A DNA stretch of 64,000 nucleotides, taken from assembly GCA_963822435.1 (NCBI GenBank), contig CAWGHN010000003.1:496001-560000 (forward strand). The letters run 5' to 3'. The notes under the pieces are model-generated. The model searched no databases. It had not been told where the DNA came from and saw only the letters and a program-made list of their open reading frames with translations. The DNA comes from JAUYQR01 sp963822435. GTDB lineage: Bacteria; Pseudomonadota; Alphaproteobacteria; Rhodobacterales; Rhodobacteraceae. The translations under genes and the position numbers were made by a program. Shown piece by piece: positions 34,786 to 44,094 of the stretch; the stretch's first letter is position 1, and each line of letters begins with the position of its first letter.

Positions 34786-35778
34786 ATGACCACAGCGACA
34801 CTTTGGGACGGCAGCACGATCCCGCGGCTTGGCCTTGGCTGCTGGGCCATCGGCGGGCCGTGGATGGCGGGCGGCGAACCTGCGGGCTGGGGCGTGGTCG
34901 ATGACAGGGAATCGGTCCGCGCCATTCATGCGGCGGTCGCGGCGGGCGTGCGGTTCTTCGACACCGCGCAGGCCTACGGCGCGGGCCATTCCGAACGGGT
35001 GCTGGGTCAGGCGCTGCACGGCCGCCCCAACGTGCGCATCGCCACCAAGGTCGGGCTGGCCATCGACGAAGGCCAGCGCGCGCTGATTGGCGTTGACCTG
35101 ACAGGCATCGCCAACGGCATCGACGCCTCGCTCGCGCGGCTTGGGCGCGACCGGATCGACCTGGCACTTCTGCACATCAACAGCTTGCCGATCCATGCGG
35201 CTGAAGGCGTGTTCGATACCTTGGAGGCCCTGCGCGAAGCGGGAAAGATCGACGCCTTCGGCTGGAGCACCGATTTCCCCGACCGCGCGCAGGCCTTTGC
35301 CGACCGTCCCGGATTTGTCGCCGTGGAACATGCAATGAACGTGTTCTTCCGCGCCGACGCGCTGATCCCGGTGATCGAGGCGGCGGGGCTTTTGTCGATC
35401 AACCGCTCGCCCCTTGCGATGGGGCTGCTGGGCGGGCGCTACTCCGCCGGGCACCGCTTTGGTGCCAACGATGTGCGCAGCCGCAACACCGACTGGATGG
35501 ATTATTTCAAGGACGGCGTCGCCACGCCCGAAATGCTGGCCCGGCTGGACGCGGTGCGCGACCTCTTGCAGACCGGCGGGCGCACTCTGGCGCAGGGTGC
35601 CATCGGCTGGCTGTGGGCGCGCGCGCCCGCCGCCCTGCCGATCCCCGGTTTCCGCACCGTGGCGCAGGTCGAAGACCTTGCCGGAGCCTTGGCGAAAGGC
35701 CCGCTGCCCGCAAGCGTGATGACCGAGATCGAGGCGGTGATCGCCCGCGCCCCCGAAGGCCCCCCGCGCGAACGCTGA
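34786..35778 (+). CDS. aldo/keto reductase
   Basis: A 330-residue (beta/alpha)8 NADPH-type oxidoreductase. The catalytic Asp, Tyr and Lys are in FFDTAQAYGAGHSE and IATKVGLA, and the active His is in LALLHIN. The C-terminal NADP-binding part has IPGFRTVAQVEDL. GAAGGA precedes the ATG. It is divergent from the LysR gene that probably controls it. Its carbonyl substrate is unknown. Confidence 0.9.
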   Translation: MTTATLWDGSTIPRLGLGCWAIGGPWMAGGEPAGWGVVDDRESVRAIHAAVAAGVRFFDTAQAYGAGHSERVLGQALHGRPNVRIATKVGLAIDEGQRALIGVDLTGIANGIDASLARLGRDRIDLALLHINSLPIHAAEGVFDTLEALREAGKIDAFGWSTDFPDRAQAFADRPGFVAVEHAMNVFFRADALIPVIEAAGLLSINRSPLAMGLLGGRYSAGHRFGANDVRSRNTDWMDYFKDGVATPEMLARLDAVRDLLQTGGRTLAQGAIGWLWARAPAALPIPGFRTVAQVEDLAGALAKGPLPASVMTEIEAVIARAPEGPPRER

Positions 35779-35785
35779 CCAAGGG

Positions 35786-36484
35786 TCAGACCGAAACCTC
35801 GGCCCTGAGCGCGTCTTTCGGCAGATCGTCCTTTCGGCCCTGCAACGCCACCGCGCCGCGCCGGAACACATAGACCTGATCGGCGCGGGCATAGGCGAAA
35901 TCGAAATACTGTTCCACGAGCACGATCGCCATGTCGCCCTTGGCCTTCAGATAGTCGATCACATGGCCGATCTGCTGGATGATGTTGGGCTGGATGCCCT
36001 CGGTCGGCTCGTCCAGAAGCAAGACCTTCGGCTTCATGATCAGCGCGCGGGCGATGGCAAGCTGCTGCTGCTGGCCGCCCGACAGATCGCCACCGCGCCG
36101 ATGCAGGAAATCCTTCAGGATCGGGAACAGGGTGAACACCTCGTCCGGGATCTGGTGCTGGGCGCGCGGCAGAACGGCAAAGGCGGTTTCAAGGTTTTCG
36201 CGCACCGTCAGCAACGGAAAGATCATCCGCCCCTGCGGCACCACCGAAAGCCCGCGCGACGCCATGTCCTGAGGGCGAAGTTTGCCCAGCGCCTCGCCGT
36301 TCAGCGTGACGCCGCCGCCCGACCGCATATGGGTGCCCGCGACCGCCTTCAGGAAGCTGGTCTTGCCCACGCCGTTCGGGCCAAGGATGCAGGTCACCTC
36401 GCCCGCCCTGGCGGCAAAGTCGATGCCGTAAAGGATCTGACTTCCGCCGTAGTGCAGGGTAAGTGCTTGGGTTTCCAGCATCAT
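35786..36484 (-). CDS. urtE: urea ABC transporter ATP-binding protein UrtE
   Basis: A 232-residue LivF-type ATPase with Walker A (GPNGVGKTSFL), signature (LSGGQQQQLAIARAL) and Walker B (VLLLDEPTEGI). DEPTEGIQPNIIQQI is typical of UrtE. It is the last gene of the urtABCDE operon; its start overlaps the urtD stop by four bases. Confidence 0.93.
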   Translation of the reverse strand: MMLETQALTLHYGGSQILYGIDFAARAGEVTCILGPNGVGKTSFLKAVAGTHMRSGGGVTLNGEALGKLRPQDMASRGLSVVPQGRMIFPLLTVRENLETAFAVLPRAQHQIPDEVFTLFPILKDFLHRRGGDLSGGQQQQLAIARALIMKPKVLLLDEPTEGIQPNIIQQIGHVIDYLKAKGDMAIVLVEQYFDFAYARADQVYVFRRGAVALQGRKDDLPKDALRAEVSV

Positions 36485-37224
36485 CCGCGCCCCAGATAAA
36501 CGTTGATGACCTGCGCGTTCTGCGTGACGTGGTCGAGCGACCCTTCCGCCAGAACCGACCCTTCGTGCAGCACCGTTACCCGGCAGTTCAGGCGGCGGAC
36601 GAAATCCATGTCATGTTCCACCACCACGACCGCCCGCGTTTTCGCAAGGCTGACCAGCAGCGTCGTGGTCTGTTCCCGCTCTGCCGGGGTCATCCCGGCG
36701 GCGGGTTCGTCCACCAAGAGGAGCTTCGGTTCCTGCGCCAGAAGCATCGCAATTTCCAGCCACTGCTTCTGCCCGTGGGACAACTCGCCCGATTTGCGCG
36801 CCAGATGGTCGCCCAGGCCCACCTCTTCGGCCAGCGCCTGCACCCGTGCCATATCCGGTGCCTTGGGTCGCCAGCCAAGCACGCGCCACGGGCTGCGGGG
36901 AGCCTTCAGCGCAAGGATCAGGTTGTCGGTGACGGTCTGGTCCTCGAACACTGTGGGGCGCTGGAATTTGCGGCCGATCCCCTCGCGGGCGATCTTTGCC
37001 TCGTTCATCCCAAGAAGCGAGATCGAGCGTTCGCCGAAGGTGACGCTGCCCGCGTCGGGCCGGGTCTTGCCGGTGACGATGTCCATGAAGGTGGTCTTGC
37101 CCGCGCCGTTCGGCCCGATGATGGCGCGCAGTTCCGCCGGGCCGATGGAAAACGACAGGTTGTTGATCGCGCGAAACCCGTCAAAGCTGACCGACAGGCC
37201 CGACACTTCCAGAAGTGCCGTCAT
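36481..37224 (-). CDS. urtD: urea ABC transporter ATP-binding protein UrtD
   Basis: A 247-residue LivG-type ATPase with Walker A (GPNGAGKTTFMD), signature (LSHGQKQWLEIAMLL) and Walker B (LLLVDEPAAGM). ATG 37224 overlaps the urtC stop by four bases; longer frames run into urtC. It forms the ATPase pair with UrtE. Confidence 0.94.
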   Translation of the reverse strand: MTALLEVSGLSVSFDGFRAINNLSFSIGPAELRAIIGPNGAGKTTFMDIVTGKTRPDAGSVTFGERSISLLGMNEAKIAREGIGRKFQRPTVFEDQTVTDNLILALKAPRSPWRVLGWRPKAPDMARVQALAEEVGLGDHLARKSGELSHGQKQWLEIAMLLAQEPKLLLVDEPAAGMTPAEREQTTTLLVSLAKTRAVVVVEHDMDFVRRLNCRVTVLHEGSVLAEGSLDHVTQNAQVINVYLGRG

Positions 37225-38531
37225 TCCTGCGCCTCCCGTTCCTGCAACGACCCGTCGTCCGGGCCGAGGGCCGCGCCCTTGCGGTCGGGCGTGGCGATGC
37301 CTTGGAACCGGTCGAACAGCCCGCCGATGCCCTTCGGCGCGAACAGCGTGACGCCGACGAAAGCCGCGCCCAGCAGCACCAGCCACCAGTCGACCCAGTG
37401 GATCGTGGCAAAGCCCAAGGGGATCGACGGCACCTGACCCGAGGTGAACCAGCTTGACACCAGCGACACCAGCGCCGCCCCGATCACCGCGCCATAAAGC
37501 CGCCCGCGCCCGCCGATGGCGACCCAGACGGCCAGATAGATCGACGCGATGGGTGCCAGTTCGGCGGGGTTGATGATGCCCGCCTGCGGGTAGTAAAGCG
37601 CACCGGCGATGGCCGCGATGATCGCGGTGAGGGTAAACAGGAACAGCTTGTAACCCTCGACCGAATAGCCAAGAAACCGCACCCGCGCCTCGTCATCCCG
37701 AATGGCACGGATCACCGACCCGAACTTGCCCGACACGACCCAGGCCAGCGTCAGATAGCCCACCCCCAGCGCCAGCGCCGAGGCCCAGAAGAACCACACC
37801 GACACCAGATCCTGCGAGGTGTCGCCAAGGCCGGGCAGGTTTTGCAGGCCCGAAAGCCCGTTGTTGCCGCGCAAGCCAGAGTCGTTCTGAAAGAGGTAGA
37901 GCGCGAGGGCGAGGGTCATCGCCTGTGTCAGGATCGACAGATAAACCCCGGTCACGCGGCTGCGGAACGCCAGCCACCCGAAGATCAGCGCAAGCAGGCC
38001 CGGAACGGCGAGGGCAAGGATCAGCTGTAACGGCAGCGAATGCGCAAAGCTCCAGATCATCGGCAGGTCGGACGATCCCACGACGCCGAAGATCTGCGTG
38101 GCGATGCCTTGTCGCACCTCCTCCGGTGTCGCGGGAAGCCCGCCCTGCGCCAGTGCCGCGACGACGATTTCCTCGGTCCGGGCATACATCAGCCACATCC
38201 CGATCATGTAGCCACCAAGCGCAAAGAACGCCATGTGGCCAAGCGACAGGATGCCCGCGTAGCCCCAGATCAGATCCATCGCGAGGGCGACGAGGCAGAG
38301 GCACAGCGTCTTGCCCAGCGTTTTCACGAAGGAGGTGGAGATGAAGCCCACGCCGTAGGCTTCGGACGCGATGGTGACGATGATCGTGAAGGCGGCAAGC
38401 GCCAGAAGGAAGATCAGCACCGAAGGATTACGGGCCAGGAAACTGCGGCGGGCGTTGGCAGCGGGGGGTTTCCCACCCCCCGCACCCCCCGTGGGATATT
38501 TGGGGACAGATGAAGGGGAGGACATGGTCAA
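37221..38531 (-). CDS. urtC: urea ABC transporter permease UrtC
   Basis: A 436-residue LivM-type permease with about nine membrane helices and the block GGRGRLYGAVIGAALVSLVS. Its first 25 or so residues (SSPSSVPKYPTGGAGGG and onward) are encoded by a copy of the dispersed GGGATATTT repeat on the opposite strand (38491-38518) and are probably not functional. The first helix begins at NPSVLIFLLALAAF. No other good start codon lies between the repeat and that helix. The start overlaps the urtB stop by four bases. Confidence 0.92.
   Translation of the reverse strand: MTMSSPSSVPKYPTGGAGGGKPPAANARRSFLARNPSVLIFLLALAAFTIIVTIASEAYGVGFISTSFVKTLGKTLCLCLVALAMDLIWGYAGILSLGHMAFFALGGYMIGMWLMYARTEEIVVAALAQGGLPATPEEVRQGIATQIFGVVGSSDLPMIWSFAHSLPLQLILALAVPGLLALIFGWLAFRSRVTGVYLSILTQAMTLALALYLFQNDSGLRGNNGLSGLQNLPGLGDTSQDLVSVWFFWASALALGVGYLTLAWVVSGKFGSVIRAIRDDEARVRFLGYSVEGYKLFLFTLTAIIAAIAGALYYPQAGIINPAELAPIASIYLAVWVAIGGRGRLYGAVIGAALVSLVSSWFTSGQVPSIPLGFATIHWVDWWLVLLGAAFVGVTLFAPKGIGGLFDRFQGIATPDRKGAALGPDDGSLQEREAQE
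38491..38518 (+). repeat. dispersed GGGATATTT...ACAGATGAAG repeat (copy 2, inside urtC)
   Basis: GTGGGATATTTGGGGACAG then ATGAAGGGG, preceded by a C-rich stretch (38473-38490). Closely similar to 30451-30478. Read on the other strand it encodes the N-terminus of UrtC. Confidence 0.7.
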
Positions 38532-40468
38532 TCTCCTGCCGCGCGGCCACGGAGCGCGATGATGCCGCGCGGGCGGAACTGGATGAAAAGGATGATGAAG
38601 AGGATCATGTAGGTTTGGGCGGCAAGCGTGTTCGACGGGTTCAGGAACTCGATCACCTTTTGCAAGCTGCCGATCATGGTGGCGCCTGCAAGCGTGCCCC
38701 AGACGTTGCCGACGCCGCCGACGACCACGGTCATGAAGGATTGCACGATGTAGTCGGCACCCATCTCGGAGGTGACCTTGGCGTAAAGCCCGATCGCCAC
38801 CCCCGCAATGCCCGCGATGCCGGAGCCGAGGCCGAAGGTCAGCATGTTGATCCGGTCGGGGTTGATGCCCATGCTTGCGGCCATGCCTGGGTTTTGCGTG
38901 ACGGCGCGGACTTCGAGCCCGAGGCGGGTGCGCTTCATCAGGTAAAGGAAGAAGGCGAGGAAAATCAGCGCCAGCACGAAGATCGCAATGCGGATGTAGC
39001 TGATGGACACGACGTCGTTGAATTCAAGCGCCCCGTCCAGCCAGCCGGGGGCGGTGAGGGGGCGGGCCTGGGTGCCGAACACGTTCTTCAATATCTGCTG
39101 CAAGGCGATGGAGATGCCGAACGTCGCCAGCAGCGTCTCGAGCGGGCGTTTGTACAGGTGGCGGATCACCAGCCGTTCCATCGCCACCCCAGCGGCGAAG
39201 GTGACGGCAAAGGCAAGCGGCAGCGCGATCAGGATCGACACCGTGTAGTTCGGCACGAAAAGCTGCACCACAAAGCCGGTGTAGGCGCCGATGGTGATGA
39301 ATTCGCCATGCGCCATGTTGATCACGCCCATCACGCCGAAGGTGATGGCAAGTCCGATGGCCGCAAGGAAATAGATCGCCGCCAGCGACAGCGCATCAAG
39401 GCCGAGGTCGGCGGCCTGCATCGCGGCAACCTTGCGGTCGATGCCTGTCAACGCGGCCACCGCCGCGGTCGTCACCGTGGCGTCCGGCTCGACATAGGCA
39501 TCAAAGAAGCGGTGCGCGGCCAGGGCGGCGGTCGCCTCGTCATCGGTGGCGGCGGTGGGGACGGTGCCTGCCGCCTCGAGCGCGGTGTAGGCGCGGTCGC
39601 GCGCGGCCTGGCTGGCCATCTCGGCCACCGGGATGCCGCCGACAGCGCCCTCCACGATATTGGCCACCAAGGCCGCGCGCTGGCCTTCCAGTGTCAGCCG
39701 CGCCGGGGCCATGTCGGCGGCGACCAAAAGGTCATAGGCCTCGGCCTCGGTCAGGTCGCGGCCCGGCATCAGTTCGCGCGCGATATTGCCGGCAGGCTCG
39801 CCCGCCACGGCAATGCGGGTGGTGGCGACCAGCGGGTTCAGCGCGGCCCGCACGTCAAGCGAGGTGTCGGACCCAAGGCTTTCGATCGCGGCCACCCGGG
39901 CGGCGGGATCGGGGTCGAAGCGCAGGGTCAGGAACCGTTCCAGCCGTTCCTTCTGCGCCTTCAGGGCGGCATCGGATTCGGTGACGAGCGAGGCGCGCAG
40001 CGGCTCCAGCGTTTCAGGCTTCGGGTCGCGGGCGATCGAGGTCAGGGCCTGCGCACGCACGCTCGGGTCAGGGTCCGACAGGGTGAACTGCACAAGTGCC
40101 GCCGCGATCACACCGCGCACACCGGCGTTGGGTTTAAGCTCGGTCAGATCACCCTTGGCGGCGGTTCCTGCGGCAGCGCCGTCCAGCGCAGTCAGGGTGA
40201 CGCCGTCGCCGTCTGGCGCGGCCAGAAAGATCGCGCCGTCGGATTTGCGGATCACCAGCCGCTTGTCGGCCCAGGCCGACAGGATGTCATCGGCCATCGC
40301 ATCGCCACTGGCCGCCAGAGCCGCGATCACCGGGCCGATGGTCTGGCGCGACGGCTTTTCGATCTGCGCGCGGTTGTCGGCCACGATCTGCGCCGCTTCG
40401 CCTTCGGCAAATGCGAACGAGGGCAACAGCCAGAGAAGGGCCGCAAACAGAAGGGCGGTCAGGCGCAT
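38528..40468 (-). CDS. urtB: urea ABC transporter permease UrtB
   Basis: A 646-residue protein. A signal peptide (RLTALLFAALLWLLPSFAFA) and a long extracytoplasmic region with Ala-rich helical repeats (to about residue 345) precede a LivH-type permease domain with GVINMAHGEFITIGAYTG and ATFGISIALQQILKNVFG. The large N-terminal extension is normal for UrtB. It forms the channel with UrtC. Confidence 0.94.
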   Translation of the reverse strand: MRLTALLFAALLWLLPSFAFAEGEAAQIVADNRAQIEKPSRQTIGPVIAALAASGDAMADDILSAWADKRLVIRKSDGAIFLAAPDGDGVTLTALDGAAAGTAAKGDLTELKPNAGVRGVIAAALVQFTLSDPDPSVRAQALTSIARDPKPETLEPLRASLVTESDAALKAQKERLERFLTLRFDPDPAARVAAIESLGSDTSLDVRAALNPLVATTRIAVAGEPAGNIARELMPGRDLTEAEAYDLLVAADMAPARLTLEGQRAALVANIVEGAVGGIPVAEMASQAARDRAYTALEAAGTVPTAATDDEATAALAAHRFFDAYVEPDATVTTAAVAALTGIDRKVAAMQAADLGLDALSLAAIYFLAAIGLAITFGVMGVINMAHGEFITIGAYTGFVVQLFVPNYTVSILIALPLAFAVTFAAGVAMERLVIRHLYKRPLETLLATFGISIALQQILKNVFGTQARPLTAPGWLDGALEFNDVVSISYIRIAIFVLALIFLAFFLYLMKRTRLGLEVRAVTQNPGMAASMGINPDRINMLTFGLGSGIAGIAGVAIGLYAKVTSEMGADYIVQSFMTVVVGGVGNVWGTLAGATMIGSLQKVIEFLNPSNTLAAQTYMILFIILFIQFRPRGIIALRGRAAGD

Positions 40469-40506
40469 GGGGCTTCCGGGGCGTTGGAATACGGAATGAA
40501 ACGCTT

Positions 40507-40530
40507 CCCTCCCCCCTTTGTGGGGGAGGG
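40507..40530. repeat. CCCTCCCCC hairpin repeat (copy 2)
   Basis: CCCTCCCCCC and GGGGGAGGG flank TTTGT in the gap between urtA and urtB. The position suggests that it stabilises the urtA part of the mRNA so that more binding protein than permease is made. The effect is inferred. Confidence 0.7.
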
Positions 40531-40617
40531 AGAGGGTGGGGGGGGCGGCAGGTGGAGGGTGCCCCTCCGCCGCGAGGCGGAAGGGAGGCGCCGCCGGTCC
40601 GCGCGGAAACGCCTACC

Positions 40618-41910
40618 TCAGTAGTTCGACTTCAACTGCACGCAGGTCGAGGTTTCCTTGTTGTACATCCCGCATTTCAGGTCCTTCCAGTCGGCCTCCA
40701 GCACCGCCGATTCCGGCAGGAAGTCGGTCCAGGCGTCGCCCGCGACGGGTTCGGTCTGGCTGATGATGTCGAACTGGCCATCGGCGCGGATCTCGCCGAT
40801 CAGCACCGGCTTCGTGAGGTGGTGGTTCGCCAGCATCTCGGCCATCCCGCCGGTCAGGTTCGGGAACTTCTGGCCGATCATCGCATCCGACACGGCGTCA
40901 ACCTCGGTGGTGCCGGCCTGCGTGACCGCGTTCACCCACATGTTGAAGCCGATGTAATGTGCTTCCATCGGGTCGTTCGTCACGCGCTTGTCGTCCTTGA
41001 TGAAGGCCTTCCAGTCCGCGATGAACTTCGCGTTTTCCGGGGTATCGGCCGACATGAAGTAGTTCCAGGCAGCCAGGTGGCCGGCAAGGTTGGTGGTATC
41101 CAGACCCGACAGTTCTTCTTCACCAACCGAGAAGGCGACGACCGGCAGCGTGTCGGCAGTGACGCCCGCAGCCGCCAGTTCCTTGTAGAAGCCGATGTTG
41201 GCGTCGCCGTTGATGGTCGAGATGACGCCGACCTTCTTGCCGTCGGCGCCCAGCGCCACCACGTCGCCCACGATCTTGGACCAGTCGCTGTGACCAAACG
41301 GGGTGTAGTTGACGAAGATGTCTTCCTTCGGGATGCCCTTGCCGATCAGATAGGCCTCGAGGATGTTGTTCGTGGTGCGCGGATAGACGTAGTCGGTGCC
41401 CAGCAGCGCGAATTTGGTGACGCCAAGCTCGTTCAGGTAGTAATCCACCGCCGGGATCGCCTGCTGGTTGGGTGCTGCCCCGGTGTAGAACACGTTTTTC
41501 GAGGATTCCTCGCCTTCATACTGCACCGGGTAGAACAGCAGGCCGTTCAGCTCTTCGATCACCGGCAGCACCGATTTGCGGCTGACCGACGTCCAGCAGC
41601 CGAACATCACGTCAACCTTGGAAACCGTCAGCAACTCGCGCGCCTTTTCGGCGAACAGCGGCCAGTCCGAGGCCGGGTCGACAACCACCGCCTCAAGCTG
41701 CTTGCCCAGAAGGCCGCCCTTGGCGTTCTGCGCTTCGATCAGCATCAGCATCGTGTCTTTCAGCGTGGTTTCCGAAATCGCCATCGTGCCGGACAGCGAA
41801 TGCAGCACCCCGATCTTGATCGTTTCGGCTTGCGCGAAGGCAAAGCGTGGCATCGTCAAAGCGGCAGCCGCTGCGGCGCTGGTCAAAAGCGAGCGTCTTG
41901 TCAAATTCAT
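40618..41910 (-). CDS. urtA: urea ABC transporter substrate-binding protein UrtA
   Basis: A 430-residue Peripla_BP_5 protein with a Tat-type signal (NLTRRSLLTSAAAAAALTMP, cleaved after AFA). Mature features include IKIGVLHSLSGTMAISETT and FYPVQYEGEESSKNVFYTG, both characteristic of UrtA/FmdD-type proteins. It captures urea in the periplasm for UrtBCDE. ATG 41910 has AGGGGAT upstream. It is the first gene of the operon. Urease genes are not in the window. Confidence 0.94.
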   Translation of the reverse strand: MNLTRRSLLTSAAAAAALTMPRFAFAQAETIKIGVLHSLSGTMAISETTLKDTMLMLIEAQNAKGGLLGKQLEAVVVDPASDWPLFAEKARELLTVSKVDVMFGCWTSVSRKSVLPVIEELNGLLFYPVQYEGEESSKNVFYTGAAPNQQAIPAVDYYLNELGVTKFALLGTDYVYPRTTNNILEAYLIGKGIPKEDIFVNYTPFGHSDWSKIVGDVVALGADGKKVGVISTINGDANIGFYKELAAAGVTADTLPVVAFSVGEEELSGLDTTNLAGHLAAWNYFMSADTPENAKFIADWKAFIKDDKRVTNDPMEAHYIGFNMWVNAVTQAGTTEVDAVSDAMIGQKFPNLTGGMAEMLANHHLTKPVLIGEIRADGQFDIISQTEPVAGDAWTDFLPESAVLEADWKDLKCGMYNKETSTCVQLKSNY

Positions 41911-42207
41911 GTCGTGATCCCCTGTCACTCGGCCGCCTCTGGCCCTTCCTTTCCGAGGAAGGTGCGCCATATTGAGACGGCAACCCTGGTTGCACCCGTG
42001 CGGTGGTGATGTCCGCCAAGACCTGTCGCCACCGCACACCCCGACCCCCTGAAGGACGCCGTGTGACCAAAACAAAGGCCAGCGCCTGCCCTGCGGCAAC
42101 GATTGGCGTGTGACCAATGCCAATTGGTTCGCGTTGCAGCCGGTTCTGCCGCTTATCCCGGCGTTTTCACGGGCAGCCGCGTATTAATTGGGCGTCTTGA
42201 CGCAGCG
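41911..42207. promoter_or_regulatory. urtA upstream region with palindrome and direct repeats
   Basis: The 297-base gap holds a perfect palindrome GCAACCCTGGTTGC (41980-41993) 70 bases before urtA, and two copies of CGTGTGACCAA (42060-42070 and 42107-42117), 47 bases apart. These are candidate regulator sites. No convincing sigma-54 promoter was found. Confidence 0.4.
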
Positions 42208-42546
42208 TCAGCCGGGCGGCCAGCGCCCCGAGGCCAGCGCAACCCAGCCAGCGGGCAGATCACCGGGCGGCGGCGCGTCGTCCTGCCAGAAGTGCAGGCG
42301 GACATGGTCGGCCAACGCAGCCGCTTCTGCCAGCGCCGCGACGGTCCAGACCATGTGAAAGCCGTCCTGCAACAGCCCTTCGGCGTAAAACGCGATCTCT
42401 TCCGATTCGAGCGCCTCGCTCGGCTCCGCGTCCCAACCCTCCGCCCCGCCCCAGAACACCAGCGCCTCGATCTCGGGCTGCGTCAGCGCCAGTCTGGCCA
42501 GCGGGGCCAGAAAGGCTTCGATGGGGGTGGGGTCCGGCTTTGCCAT
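42208..42546 (-). CDS. hypothetical protein
   Basis: A 112-residue acidic protein with no membrane segment and no domain that I recognise. It is rich in Ala and Glu and has several Trp (FWGGAEGWDAEP; HFWQDDAPPPGDLP). It starts five bases after the GAF protein stop, so it is probably in the same transcript. Confidence 0.65.
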   Translation of the reverse strand: MAKPDPTPIEAFLAPLARLALTQPEIEALVFWGGAEGWDAEPSEALESEEIAFYAEGLLQDGFHMVWTVAALAEAAALADHVRLHFWQDDAPPPGDLPAGWVALASGRWPPG

Positions 42547-42551
42547 CGCGG

Positions 42552-43007
42552 TCACGCCTGCAATGCGCCGGGCAGCGCGTCGCACAGCGAGGCCTGCGCG
42601 CCATCGACCAGCGCCTGATAGGCGGCCAGCCGGGCCGGCGTGAAATGCTGCGCTTCGGCCAGCAGGTTGACCGTGCCCAGCACCGCGCCGCCGGCATGGA
42701 CCGGGATGTTGATGCACGACCCCAGCCCAAGCGAAACGATCAACGCGTGGTCAAAGAAATACCGGGCAAATTCGGGCGGTGTGTTCGCCACGAAGGTCTG
42801 GCGGTTGACGACCGTCGTCTGATGCCAGCCATCCTGCGTCAGGGGCTTCGTGCCCGACACCGGGTAGTCCACCGGATGCGAGGTATAGACCCGCCGCGCC
42901 AGCCCCGCCGCTTGGTCCAGCGCGGTCACCGTGAACAGCCGTGTCCCCATCGCGGCAGCGCGGGCATGAAGGTCGGCGAAGATGGTCAGGACTGCCTCCG
43001 TTGGCAA
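42552..43007 (-). CDS. GAF domain-containing protein
   Basis: A 151-residue single GAF domain, a small-molecule sensor fold. Seen are the strand ALDQAAGLARRVYTSHP, NRQTFVANTP and the block SCINIPVHAGGAVLGTVNLL, which is typical of GAF proteins. There is no output domain. The start is uncertain: 43007 is TTG, and the next in-frame ATG is at residue 20. It is followed by a small hypothetical gene and lies upstream of the urt operon on the same strand, so a sensor role for a nitrogen compound is possible but unproven. Confidence 0.72.
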   Translation of the reverse strand: MPTEAVLTIFADLHARAAAMGTRLFTVTALDQAAGLARRVYTSHPVDYPVSGTKPLTQDGWHQTTVVNRQTFVANTPPEFARYFFDHALIVSLGLGSCINIPVHAGGAVLGTVNLLAEAQHFTPARLAAYQALVDGAQASLCDALPGALQA

Positions 43008-43080
43008 AGCTGCGTGTCGTAACAGCCGCGCGTTGCGGCCATTGTCAGCGCCAATGCCGGGCTGTCAATGCAAAGGCGGC

Positions 43081-44094
43081 CTAGCGCCGGGTCATCGCGA
43101 TGCGAATCAGCGCGCGCTCCATCAGCGCCATCCCCGGCGCGCGCGAGGTGGACCGCAGCGTCAGGTCCGTCTCCAGCAGTTGCGCCACCGCGCCTTCCAG
43201 CGCCCGCATCCCCCACTGCCCGGCCTGCCGCCCCATCGCGTCCTTCTGCTTGAAGTTCACCCGCGCCCGCTGGATGCCAGCCCCCGGCCCGCCCGGATCA
43301 GCCGCCGCCGCATGCAGGATGCGAAAGTGCCGCAGCGCCCCGATGCAGATCGTCACCGGCAGCACGCCCTGCCCCTCCAGCCGCCGGAACAACGGCCCGA
43401 TCGCCTGCGAGCGCCCCTCGGCCACCGCGTCGATCAGATCGTCCACCTCGGCCTCGATGGTCGCGGGTGCCATCGCCGCCACGTCGGCCGGGGTCAGGGG
43501 CGCGGCATCGCCGTATTTGTACAGCGCGATCTTCTCCAGCGTCTGGCGAAAGTCGCCGGGGTCCAGCGCACGGGCCAGCGTGGTGAGGTCAGCCATCGCC
43601 TCGCGGTCGATATCGCGCAGACCCGCCTTCTTCAGCGCCTCCTCGATCTCTTCGCGGCTGGGCGGGTCATCGTAAAGCCCGATGCAGACCGCCGCCGGAT
43701 GCTTGTCAAACAGCACCTTCAGCGCCGATTTCCCGGTCAGCCCGCCGCCCGTGACCACAATCGTCGCATCGCCCGGCTTCCACTCCTTCAACGCCACGCC
43801 GATCGGGTCGGCCAGCGTATCGGTCGCATCCTCCACGAACGCCACGCGCGGACCGGGAAAGAACCCCACCGCCTTGATCGCATCCACAAGCAGACTGCCA
43901 TCCTTGCGCAGATCACCGCCCGACATCCGCGACAGCCGCATCTCGCCCTCGCCCTCCGGCCCGATCAGCGCGGCAATCACCTCTTGCCGCCGCAACGCCA
44001 CGCGCATCGGATCGGCACCAAAGATCAACAGGCCCGGACGCCCCGGATCAGGCTTGGCGAAATAGCGGCTGGCCTCGACCCCTTTCAGGATCAT
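43081..44094 (-). CDS. holA: DNA polymerase III subunit delta
   Basis: A 337-residue clamp-loader delta subunit. It opens with an AAA+-like domain (GVEASRYFAKPDPGRPGLLI; LIFGADPMRVALRRQEVI) and continues with the alpha-helical collar domain. It opens the beta clamp together with DnaX products. The start overlaps the lptE stop by four bases, in the usual leuS-lptE-holA order. Confidence 0.93.
   Translation of the reverse strand: MILKGVEASRYFAKPDPGRPGLLIFGADPMRVALRRQEVIAALIGPEGEGEMRLSRMSGGDLRKDGSLLVDAIKAVGFFPGPRVAFVEDATDTLADPIGVALKEWKPGDATIVVTGGGLTGKSALKVLFDKHPAAVCIGLYDDPPSREEIEEALKKAGLRDIDREAMADLTTLARALDPGDFRQTLEKIALYKYGDAAPLTPADVAAMAPATIEAEVDDLIDAVAEGRSQAIGPLFRRLEGQGVLPVTICIGALRHFRILHAAAADPGGPGAGIQRARVNFKQKDAMGRQAGQWGMRALEGAVAQLLETDLTLRSTSRAPGMALMERALIRIAMTRR

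Noticed and set aside
38510..40624. Very long plus-strand open frame (704 codons) opposite urtB
   Set aside because: It is the GC-rich shadow of urtB: composition is His/Arg/Gly-rich with no motif, while the minus frame encodes a full UrtB.
41911..42207. Sigma-54 promoter for urtA
   Set aside because: No GG-N10-GC arrangement with the right flanks was found on the minus strand.
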